64,000 nt of DNA, from assembly GCA_965198485.1 (NCBI GenBank), contig CBDAPQ010000005.1, forward strand, positions 1,612,001 to 1,676,000, in the 5' to 3' direction. This DNA comes from RH-AL1 sp965198485. GTDB taxonomy: Bacteria > Pseudomonadota > Alphaproteobacteria > Rhizobiales > Beijerinckiaceae. The notes under the pieces were generated by a model, which was not told the origin of the DNA, searched no databases, and saw only the letters and a program-made list of their open reading frames with translations. Shown here piece by piece: positions 8,170 through 15,639 of this stretch. Numbering within the stretch: position 1 is the stretch's first letter; each line of letters starts with the position of its first letter. A program made the position numbers and the translations under genes.

Positions 8170-9129
8170 ATGGCCGAGACCGGCGACCTGAGGCGATTGT
8201 CGTCACCCCAGATCTTCCTGGTGCGGATCATCGTGTTCCTGATCCTCGTCGGGTTCATGGCGCTCATCCTCTACAAGACCATCGTCAAGGCCTTCCTCGC
8301 CAATCCCGGCCTCAACGCGCTCATCTTCTTCGTCCTGTTCATCGGCATCGTCTTCGGCCTCCGCAACGTCTTCCGCTTGTTCGGCGAGATCCGATGGGTC
8401 AACGCGTTACCCCAAGGCAAGGCCGCCGAGGTCAAGCCGCCGATCCTGCTGGCCCCGATGGCGACGCTGCTCGGGGACAAGCCGCCCACCGCCGGCCTTT
8501 CGCCGCTGACGCTGCGGGTCATCCTCGACTCCATCGGCACCCGGCTCGACGAGGCTCGCGAAGTGTCGCGCTATCTTACCGGTCTGCTGATCTTCCTCGG
8601 CCTGCTCGGGACCTTCTGGGGCCTGGTCAACACCGTCGGCTCGCTCGGCAACGTCCTGAACTCGCTGCAGACCGGCGGCGATGCCGGCTCCATGTTCGAC
8701 GAGCTGAAGACCAACCTGGCTCAGCCGCTCGCCGGCATGGCGGTGTCGTTCACCTCGTCGCTGTTCGGTCTGTCCGGCTCGCTCATCCTCGGCTTCCTCG
8801 ACCTGCAAGCGGGGCAGGCGCAAAACCGCTTCTACACTGAACTTGAGGACGCACTGACCGCCCACACGGCCATCGACATGTCGAGCGAGCGCACCGGCAC
8901 GCCCGACCTCAAGGCCGCTCTCGACAAGCTCTCCTCCGGAACCGACCTGATCCAACAGCGCGCCAGCCAAGTCGCGATGGCCAACCTGGCCGACGGCATC
9001 CAGGCGCTGGTGCAGCACATGCGCGCCGAGCAGCAGCAGATCCGCGATTGGGTCGAGGCCCAGGCCGAGCAGAACGGAGAGATCCGCAGCCTGCTCCGTC
9101 GCTTGGCGTCCGAGTCGGAGCGCAGCTGA
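8170..9129 (+). CDS. MotA/ExbB-like proton-channel protein
   Basis: A 319-residue inner-membrane protein with four hydrophobic segments (about residues 16-38, 45-66, 135-157 and 185-205). The core GLLIFLGLLGTFWGLVNTVG and PLAGMAVSFTSSLFGLSGS are the TolQ/ExbB/MotA channel-domain helices. The C-terminal part is a cytoplasmic helix rich in Glu and Gln. The following OmpA-like gene starts within its stop (TGATG), so together they form a stator-like pair using ion flow to act on the cell wall. It is not the flagellar MotA, since it lacks that protein's large cytoplasmic loop. The ATG at 8170 is preferred; a GTG at 8128 would add 14 residues. Confidence 0.82.
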   Translation: MAETGDLRRLSSPQIFLVRIIVFLILVGFMALILYKTIVKAFLANPGLNALIFFVLFIGIVFGLRNVFRLFGEIRWVNALPQGKAAEVKPPILLAPMATLLGDKPPTAGLSPLTLRVILDSIGTRLDEAREVSRYLTGLLIFLGLLGTFWGLVNTVGSLGNVLNSLQTGGDAGSMFDELKTNLAQPLAGMAVSFTSSLFGLSGSLILGFLDLQAGQAQNRFYTELEDALTAHTAIDMSSERTGTPDLKAALDKLSSGTDLIQQRASQVAMANLADGIQALVQHMRAEQQQIRDWVEAQAEQNGEIRSLLRRLASESERS

Positions 9130-10154
9130 TGCCGCCGGTGCGACGCGGCCGGCAGCGCCAGATCGACTATTGGCCGGGATTTGTCGACGCGCTGTCGACG
9201 ATGCTGCTGGCCATCATCTTCCTGCTCTCCGTGTTCATGCTGGCGCAGTTCTTCCTCGCCCGCGAGGTGACGGGCAAGGACACCGCTCTCACGAAGCTCA
9301 ACCGCCAAGTCCAGGAGCTGACCTCGCTGCTCGCGCTGGAGCGCGCCGGCAAGCAATCCGCTGAGACGAGCCTGGTTAGCCTCACCGCTACGCTCGCGAC
9401 CGCGACCAAGGAGAGGTCACGGCTCCAGGGGCTGATCGAGACCACGAACGCGCAAGCCACCGCCGGCGGCGGTGTCGCCGCCGCGGCGAACGCCGAGCTC
9501 GGCAAGGAAAAAGAACTCTCGGCTCGCGCCGCCTCGCAGATCGACGTGCTCAATCAGCAGATCGCGGCGCTGCGGCGACAGCTCGCCGCCATCGAGAGCG
9601 CCCTGTCGGCCTCCGAGAACAAGGACAAGGAAAGCCAGACCCGGATCGCGGACCTCGGCTCGAGACTGAACGTCGCGCTGGCGCAGCGGGTCCAGGAACT
9701 GAACCGCTACCGGTCCGACTTCTTCGGTCGCCTGCGCCAGATCCTCGGCGACCGGCCGGGCGTGCACATCGTCGGCGACCGTTTCGTGTTTCAGTCCGAG
9801 GTTCTGTTTGACAGTGGGCAGGCACAGATCAATCCCGTCGGCGACGGCGAACTCGATCAGCTCGCCGCCGCGCTGATCCAGCTCGAGCGCGAGATCCCGC
9901 CCGACATCAACTGGGTCATGCGCGTCGACGGCCATACCGACAGCAAGCGCATACGCTCGGCCCAGTACAAGTCGAATTGGGAGCTGTCGTCGGCCCGCGC
10001 GATCGCCGTGGTGGAATATCTCGCCTCCAAGGGTGTGGATCCGCACCGCCTGTTGGCTGCCGGCTTCGGCGAGTTCTCGCCGATTGACACCGGCACAAGT
10101 GACGATGCGTTCCGCAAGAACCGTCGTATCGAATTGAAGTTGACCGAAAAATGA
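9129..10154 (+). CDS. MotB-like protein: membrane anchor, coiled coil and OmpA peptidoglycan-binding domain
   Basis: A 341-residue protein with one membrane helix near the N-terminus (residues 18-40, starting DYWPGFVDALSTML as in MotB), a long Ala/Glu/Gln-rich coiled coil (about 55-190) and a C-terminal OmpA domain. In the latter VLFDSGQAQINP, RVDGHTDS, NWELSSARAIAVVEYL, GFGEFSPID and RKNRRIELKL are the peptidoglycan-binding signatures. Partner of the preceding MotA-like protein; the start overlaps its stop by one base. The coiled coil is much longer than in flagellar MotB, which suggests a non-flagellar envelope motor. No ZorC, ZorD or ZorE genes are nearby, so there is no support for a Zorya defence system. 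Confidence 0.85.
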   Translation: MPPVRRGRQRQIDYWPGFVDALSTMLLAIIFLLSVFMLAQFFLAREVTGKDTALTKLNRQVQELTSLLALERAGKQSAETSLVSLTATLATATKERSRLQGLIETTNAQATAGGGVAAAANAELGKEKELSARAASQIDVLNQQIAALRRQLAAIESALSASENKDKESQTRIADLGSRLNVALAQRVQELNRYRSDFFGRLRQILGDRPGVHIVGDRFVFQSEVLFDSGQAQINPVGDGELDQLAAALIQLEREIPPDINWVMRVDGHTDSKRIRSAQYKSNWELSSARAIAVVEYLASKGVDPHRLLAAGFGEFSPIDTGTSDDAFRKNRRIELKLTEK

Positions 10155-10498
10155 CGACCCTCGACGATCGCCTGCAAACCCGCAATGCCGACAAGGCCCA
10201 AGCGCTCGGAGAAGTCGCGGCGGTGCTCGCCATGATCGATGCCGAGCACCGTGATCCCGACGCTTGGGAGCGTCTCTGCCTGCTCCGGGCCTTCAGCCTG
10301 ATATCGGCCGGTTGCTATCTGCTTGCCGTGATGGAGGCACGCGACGCCTCGTTGAGGCCATCAGGCTCGATCGAGGAAGTTGCTGCCGAGCCGACGATCC
10401 AGCGCATCGACCTGCCGACGCTCTTCGAGGCGCTGAAGGAAGCGATGGCCGAGGACGCTCGCCTGTACCCGCACCTCGGTCCGATGGCGCTGGGCTGA
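10151..10498 (+). CDS. Small hypothetical protein of the motor-like operon
   Basis: A 115-residue soluble protein whose ATG overlaps the stop of the MotB-like gene by 4 bases (ATGA), so it is translated with it. It looks all-helical, with a hydrophobic central stretch (LRAFSLISAGCYLLAVMEA) and an acidic C-terminus. I do not recognise the family. The coupling makes a supporting role for the motor pair likely, but no function is visible. Confidence 0.7.
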   Translation: MTTLDDRLQTRNADKAQALGEVAAVLAMIDAEHRDPDAWERLCLLRAFSLISAGCYLLAVMEARDASLRPSGSIEEVAAEPTIQRIDLPTLFEALKEAMAEDARLYPHLGPMALG

Positions 10499-10602
10499 AG
10501 AAGTGCCGGCTCGCCGGTCGAGCGCCCCTGCGTCGTCCTGGCCTGTGACGACATGAACAGGCTCATTCGCCAGCGTCGTTCACCTCCACAAACCATATTT
10601 CG

Positions 10603-11082
10603 ATGCCGAGTCCACCGGCTTCCGTTCAGATCATGGCGACAGCTTTGTCAGCTCACGCGTTGCAACCTTGCCGCGCCCAAGTCGCGGCGCTGCCCGTACG
10701 CTATGGCCCGAACGGGCCCGAAGTCATGCTTATCACGTCGCGGGAGTCACGCCGCTGGATCGTTCCGAAGGGCTGGCCGATGAAGGGTCGCAAGGATCAT
10801 GAGGCGGCGGCGCATGAAGCGCTCGAGGAGGCCGGCCTCGAGGGACGGATCCATAAGCGGCCGATCGGCGCCTTTACATACCACAAGCGCATCGACCAGA
10901 TCGTCGAGCCGTGCCGCGTCATGGTCTACCGGCTCGACGTGGCGAGCGAGCGAAGCTCTTGGCGTGAGTGCGGCCAACGCGAGCGACGTTGGTTCTCGCC
11001 CGCGGAGGCTGCGTTTCTTGTTACCGAACCTCGCTTGGCGTCGATGATCCTCGAAGTCGCGGACGCGCGTCAACGTACGTGA
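10603..11082 (+). CDS. NUDIX hydrolase
   Basis: A 159-residue protein with the NUDIX box at GRKDHEAAAHEALEEAG. It keeps the EE of REUxEExGU but has His in place of the Arg before the first Glu. The flanking MLITSRESRRWIVPKGWPMKG is typical of the diadenosine/diphosphoinositol polyphosphate hydrolase-like subgroup common in alphaproteobacteria. The substrate is probably a nucleoside or inositol diphosphate linkage and cannot be fixed from sequence. The start may instead be the ATG at 10633; neither candidate has a clear ribosome site. It is on the same strand as the motor-like operon but about 100 bases away. Confidence 0.88.
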   Translation: MPSPPASVQIMATALSAHALQPCRAQVAALPVRYGPNGPEVMLITSRESRRWIVPKGWPMKGRKDHEAAAHEALEEAGLEGRIHKRPIGAFTYHKRIDQIVEPCRVMVYRLDVASERSSWRECGQRERRWFSPAEAAFLVTEPRLASMILEVADARQRT

Positions 11083-11121
11083 AGTCTGGTAAGGTCGCTG
11101 AGCACATCTTGAAAGAATGCC

Positions 11122-11343
11122 ATGACCCACGGCCTCACCGAGTTCAGGGCTAGCGAGATCATCGAGAAGGCTCGCGGCGTGCTCGACCTTATGGAAAGAC
11201 ACTTCGACGGCGATGCGGGAGCCGACGCCAGACACGAGGGGCTGCGGGTCGCGCTGGAGAACCAGATGAAGATCGCCGAGACCCTCGACCTCATCAAGCA
11301 GGAGTTCGACAAGTTCGAAGAGGGCTTGAACAAGATCCTTTAG
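11122..11343 (+). CDS. Small helical hypothetical protein
   Basis: A 73-residue protein, mostly amphipathic helix with heptad-like spacing (IIEKARGVLDLMERHF, then QMKIAETLDLIKQEFDKFEEGL). No known family. GAAAG lies shortly before the ATG, and the codon use matches neighbouring genes. It follows the NUDIX gene by 39 bases and may share its transcript. Such short helical proteins can also be chance frames, so confidence is moderate. Confidence 0.5.
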   Translation: MTHGLTEFRASEIIEKARGVLDLMERHFDGDAGADARHEGLRVALENQMKIAETLDLIKQEFDKFEEGLNKIL

Positions 11344-11873
11344 GGAATGTAGCGCTCCGGCTGTCGAGGCTCGACATGAGCATCGCCTGACGAATCCAGG
11401 GCATCCCTGGACCAACAGCCGGGTCGAGCGGACGAACCGGACCGTCTAAAGCTCGCCCCCGCGCAGGCGAAGGGAAGCCACGGTGAAACGCTTCCAACGT
11501 GGCGCACGAACAGTCGCGTTAACACCTCGCCGACGTCGTCGACGAGGCCTACACGCTTCCCCGCTGTAAGCCCGCTGATTTGACATGCCGTGCACGATCA
11601 AGGCGGAAGGGGTCTGCCGCTATGGCTTCCACGGCCGGCCGTCGTGAAGGCTGGGCTCGCCGAGACGGCGCGGGCGCTGGTCGGCGCCGGCCGCCGATCG
11701 CGGCCAGACGAGAGCAGTCGACCTGCGGCGCTCGCAGCCGCTGTACCTCGGTGTGACGCATCTGGCAGCCGACAAAGGCGTGGTCGCCACGGCCCTGTTC
11801 CGGCGGCACGACATCCCGCTCGCCGACGCACGACACTACCTCGTCCTCTCACGGGTGCGACAGCAGGCGATCT
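11344..11873. other. Gene-poor interval with possible decayed coding remnants
   Basis: A 530-base stretch between the small helical gene and the convergent end of the copper ATPase. No intact gene. At 11602-11635 one plus-strand frame reads EGVCRYGFHG and then stops at 11645-11647; RYGFHG is a signature of acetate kinase. Some 100 bases on, in another frame, 11719-11880 reads as fluent protein (SQPLYLGVTHLAADKGVVA, then LFRRHDIPLADARHYLVLSR) but has no start. These look like scraps of broken genes. The evidence is short matches only. Confidence 0.35.
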
Positions 11874-14279
11874 TCACAGCTTCAGGTTCCTCAGGCGCAG
11901 CGCGTTGGAAATCACCGACACGGAGCTGAGCGACATCGCCAGCGCCGCGACCACCGGGCTGAGCAGGAGACCGAAAGCCGGGTAGAGAACGCCGGCTGCG
12001 ATCGGAATGCCGACGGCGTTGTAGGCGAAGGCGAAGAAGAGGTTCTGCCGGATGTTGCGCATCGTCGCCCGGCTGAGCGTGATCGCGCGCTCGATACCGG
12101 CCAGGTCGCCTTTCACCAGGGTGACGCCGGCGCTTTGAATCGCCACCTCCGTTCCGGTGCCCATGGCGATTCCAACGTCGGCTTCGGCGAGCGCCGGGGC
12201 GTCGTTGACGCCGTCCCCCGCCATGGCGACAATCCGCTTTTCGGTCTTGAGCCGCGTCACGACGCGGTGTTTGCCCTCGGGCAGGACGCCGGCCTCGACC
12301 TCGTCGATGCCAAGTCGCCGCCCGACCGCCTGCGCGGTCACCGCATTGTCTCCGGTCAGCATGATGACGCGGAGACCTCTCGCGCGCAATGATCGGACCG
12401 CTTCGACCGACGACGGCTTGACGGGGTCGGCGATGGCGATCACGCCCGCCACCTCGCCGTCCACGGCGACGAAGAGCGCGGTCGCGCCCTCGGCACGCTG
12501 CCGATCGGCCTCGGCCCCGAGCGCGCCGAGTGACACACCGAGCCCCGACATCAGCGTCTCGTTGCCGAGCGCGATCCTGCGCCGGCCGACACGGGCCTCG
12601 ACCCCCATGCCGGTGCGGGAGGAGAAGTCCCGCGCGTCGGTCACCTCGAGGCCGCGCTCCTTCGCGGAAGCCACGATCGCCGCCGCCAGCGGGTGTTCGC
12701 TCGAACGTTCGACGGCGGCGGCGAGCGCCAGCAGGTCGTCCTGCCGGTAGCCTTCGGCCGCGACGACCGCGACGACCTTCGGCTTGCCCTCGGTCAGGGT
12801 GCCGGTCTTGTCGACGACGATCGTGTCGACCTTCTCCAGCCGCTCCAAAGCCTCGGCCGACTTGATGAGGATGCCCTCTCCGGCGCCCTTGCCGATGCCG
12901 ACGCCGATCGACATCGGGGTGGCGAGGCCGAGCGCGCAGGGACATGCGATGATGAGGACGCTGACGGCGGCGACGAGCGCGTAGGCCAGCGCCGGCGCCG
13001 GGCCGAGCAGCGCCCAGGCGGCGAAAGCCGCGATCGCGCAGGCGATCACCCCGGGCACGAACCAGCCGGCCACGCGGTCCGCCGTGCGCTGGATCGGGGC
13101 GCGGCTGCGTTGCGCCTGCGCCACCATGGTCACGATGCGCGACAGCATGGTGTCGGACCCGACCTTCTCCGCGCGCATGGTCAGCGCGCCCGTGCCGTTC
13201 ACGGTGCCGCCGATGAGCTTCGCGCCGGCCGTCTTCTCGACCGGCATCGACTCGCCGGTGACCATCGACTCGTCGACGGCGCTGCGCCCCTCCAGGACAA
13301 TGCCGTCGACGGGAACGCCCTCGCCGGGCCGCACGCGCACGATGTCGCCGGCGACGACCTCGTCCAGCGCGACGATCTCGTCGTCGCCGCCTTCGCCGAC
13401 CCGCCGCACGGTCTTGGGTGCGAGCTGCAGCAGCGCGCGGATGGCCCCACCGGTCTGTTCGCGGGCGCGCAATTCGAGCACCTGGCCGAGCAGAACGAGC
13501 ACGGTGATGACTGCCGCCGCCTCGAAGTAGACGGCGACGGCTCCGTGGGCGTCGCGAAAGCCTGCCGGGAAGATCCCGGGCGCGATGGTCGCCACGGCGC
13601 TGTAGAGATAGGCGGCACCGGTGCCGAGCGCGACGAGGCTGAACATGTTGAGGCTGGCGTTGACCACCGACGCCCACGCCCGCTCGAAGAAGGGCCAGCC
13701 TGCCCACAGCACGACGGGCGTCGCGAGGACGAACTGGACGAAGGCGGAGATCCGGTCCGGGACCATAGCTTGGATGCCGAGCCAGGGGATGTGGGCGCCC
13801 ATTTCCAGCACGATCACCGGCACGGCCAGGGCAACGCCGATCCAGAAGCGTCGGCGCATGTCGACGAGTTCGGGATCCGGGCCGGTCTCCAGCCGCGGCG
13901 TCTCCGGCTCCAGCGCCATACCGCACTTCGGACAGCTGTTAGGGCCCTCCTGCCGCACCTCGGGATGCATCGGGCAGGTGAAGATCGTCCCGGGCGCCGG
14001 TGGCGGCTCGGCCGGCGCGTCGGGATCGTCGCGCCGCAGGTACTTCTGCGGGTCGGCGGTGAACTTGCCTCGGCACCCGGCCGAGCAGAAATGGAAGGTC
14101 GTTCCGTCCAGCTGGGCGACGTGCTTGCCCGAGGAGGGGTTGACCTTCATGCCGCAGACCGGATCGGTCGCGGTCTTACCATCGGAGCGAGCGTCTTCAC
14201 CGACGGAAGCGGAGTCGTCCGGAAGGGCTTCTGTTTTGGTCAAACGATCATCCTCTTCGGCGTCGGGCGGCCTCGCCAT
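11874..14279 (-). CDS. Copper-type (P1B) heavy-metal-translocating P-type ATPase with YHS and zinc-ribbon-like N-terminus
   Basis: An 801-residue metal export pump. The N-terminus has a YHS domain (residues 39-82, DPVCGM and HFCSAGC) and a second cysteine module (CPMHPEV at 102 and CPKCGM at 116) instead of the usual HMA domain. Then come the A-domain (TGES), the CPC motif in ACPCALGLATP, DKTGTLTEG with the phosphorylated Asp, SSEHPLAAA and GDGVNDAPALA. The YN...GIPIAAG and SLSSVSVISNALRLR segments of the last helices are the Cu(+) signature. Copper efflux is therefore likely. No other copper genes or a CueR-type regulator lie adjacent. The start is uncertain: ATG 14279 is used, while an in-frame start at 14330 would add 17 residues. 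Confidence 0.9.
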   Translation of the reverse strand: MARPPDAEEDDRLTKTEALPDDSASVGEDARSDGKTATDPVCGMKVNPSSGKHVAQLDGTTFHFCSAGCRGKFTADPQKYLRRDDPDAPAEPPPAPGTIFTCPMHPEVRQEGPNSCPKCGMALEPETPRLETGPDPELVDMRRRFWIGVALAVPVIVLEMGAHIPWLGIQAMVPDRISAFVQFVLATPVVLWAGWPFFERAWASVVNASLNMFSLVALGTGAAYLYSAVATIAPGIFPAGFRDAHGAVAVYFEAAAVITVLVLLGQVLELRAREQTGGAIRALLQLAPKTVRRVGEGGDDEIVALDEVVAGDIVRVRPGEGVPVDGIVLEGRSAVDESMVTGESMPVEKTAGAKLIGGTVNGTGALTMRAEKVGSDTMLSRIVTMVAQAQRSRAPIQRTADRVAGWFVPGVIACAIAAFAAWALLGPAPALAYALVAAVSVLIIACPCALGLATPMSIGVGIGKGAGEGILIKSAEALERLEKVDTIVVDKTGTLTEGKPKVVAVVAAEGYRQDDLLALAAAVERSSEHPLAAAIVASAKERGLEVTDARDFSSRTGMGVEARVGRRRIALGNETLMSGLGVSLGALGAEADRQRAEGATALFVAVDGEVAGVIAIADPVKPSSVEAVRSLRARGLRVIMLTGDNAVTAQAVGRRLGIDEVEAGVLPEGKHRVVTRLKTEKRIVAMAGDGVNDAPALAEADVGIAMGTGTEVAIQSAGVTLVKGDLAGIERAITLSRATMRNIRQNLFFAFAYNAVGIPIAAGVLYPAFGLLLSPVVAALAMSLSSVSVISNALRLRNLKL

Positions 14280-14435
14280 AGCTGGCCATCGGCACTCGTA
14301 ACGGAGAGAACGCGGCGAAGAACGGCGCAAGGGGGAGAATGACGGCGTCCCGCATGCGCCATGATCCTGCCTCGCTTGGCATATTTAAAAAGACCAGACG
14401 GTACGGTTAAGTTCCGTTCAGCACGGACACGCCTC

Positions 14436-15635
14436 ATGAAGCGTTTGGTTAAGACCCTCATCTTCGTCGGCGTTTTCGTGATCCTCGGCGGCCTGTCCGC
14501 CGGGCTCTACCACTTTCATTACGACGTGAAGCCCGGCATGATCAAAGGCTTCATCGCCGCCGCGATGACGTCGCCGCCGGCGAGCGTGGCTGCCACCACC
14601 GCCAAGGAAGATCGCTGGGTGCCCGGCCTCTACGCGGTGGGCAGCGCCCGCGCCTTCCAGGGCATCGACGTCTCCTCCCAGCTCGGCGGCGTTGTCGCGG
14701 CGATCCACATCGGCTCGGGCCAGGACGTCGCGAAGGGAGCACCGCTCTACGACCTCGACACCGGTCCCGAGCACGCCGACCTCAAGAGCTTCGCGGCCAT
14801 CCTCAAGAACGCCGACATTGCGCTGACCCGCCAGCAGCAGCTGATCACCGGCGGCAACACCGCCCGCGCCAACCTCGATACGGCCGAGGCGGCGCGCGAC
14901 CAGGCGCAGGCCTCGGTGGAGCGGGTCAAGGCGATCATAGCGCAAAAGACTCTGATCGCGCCGTTCGCCGGCCGGCTTGGCATTCGCAAGCTCGACGTCG
15001 GCCAGTACGCCGGTCCCGGCACCAGCCTCATCACGCTGCAGCAGCTCGATCCCATCTACGTCGATTTCCCGATCCCCGAGCAGTCGCTGGAGAAGCTCAA
15101 GAACGGCGAGGAAGTCGACGTGAAGGTCGATGCCTATCCCGGCACGATCTTCAAGGGCAAGATCGACCTCGTCGACGCGCGCATCGCCTCGGAAAGCCGC
15201 AGCGTCATGGTGCGTGCGCTCTTCGCCAACCCGGACAAGCGGCTGCTGCCCGGCATGTTCTCCAACGTCGAGGTCATCGCCGGCCAGCCGGCCGACACGG
15301 TGGTGCTGCCGCGCACCGCCGTCAGTTTCTCGCTCTATGGCGACAGCGTCTACGTGTTGAGTCCGAAACCTCCGAAAGCCAAGCCGGGCAGCGCGCAGGC
15401 TGCCGAGACGTCGGGTGAGATCCCGAAGGACGCCTCGGGCAAGCCGATCATGGTTGCGACGCGCCGCTTCGTGCGCACCGGCGAGGTCAAGGGCGACCAG
15501 GTCGCGATCCTCGAAGGCGTCAAGCCGGGCGAGACGGTGATCGCGGAGGGCCAGATCAAGCTGCAGAACGGGGCGGACGTGGTGATCGACCCCAACGCCC
15601 GGCTGATCGCTCCCGCCATCATGCCGAAGGAGTAG
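14436..15635 (+). CDS. RND efflux periplasmic adaptor (membrane fusion protein)
   Basis: A 399-residue HlyD/AcrA-type adaptor. An N-terminal membrane anchor (residues 5-27) is followed by the lipoyl half-motif with VSSQLGGVVAAIHIGSGQDV, a helical hairpin (about 110-165), the second lipoyl half (LIAPFAGRLGIRKLDVGQY) and the beta-barrel and membrane-proximal domains. The ATG at 14436 gives a proper anchor; a longer frame from 14361 would precede it with 25 residues unlike a leader. The pump gene follows after 4 bases. No outer-membrane channel gene is present, so it must borrow one. The upstream stretch ACCAGACGGT (14393-14402) could be part of a TetR-type operator, but no regulator gene is adjacent. 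Confidence 0.9.
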   Translation: MKRLVKTLIFVGVFVILGGLSAGLYHFHYDVKPGMIKGFIAAAMTSPPASVAATTAKEDRWVPGLYAVGSARAFQGIDVSSQLGGVVAAIHIGSGQDVAKGAPLYDLDTGPEHADLKSFAAILKNADIALTRQQQLITGGNTARANLDTAEAARDQAQASVERVKAIIAQKTLIAPFAGRLGIRKLDVGQYAGPGTSLITLQQLDPIYVDFPIPEQSLEKLKNGEEVDVKVDAYPGTIFKGKIDLVDARIASESRSVMVRALFANPDKRLLPGMFSNVEVIAGQPADTVVLPRTAVSFSLYGDSVYVLSPKPPKAKPGSAQAAETSGEIPKDASGKPIMVATRRFVRTGEVKGDQVAILEGVKPGETVIAEGQIKLQNGADVVIDPNARLIAPAIMPKE

Positions 15636-15639
15636 GGCG

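Noticed and set aside
8170..10498. Zorya-type antiphage system
   Set aside because: Only the MotA- and MotB-like parts are present; there is no ZorC, ZorD helicase/nuclease or ZorE, and such pairs are common housekeeping genes in Rhizobiales.
11836..13926. 696-codon minus-strand frame over the copper ATPase
   Set aside because: Overlaps the true ATPase in another frame on the same strand; no motifs.
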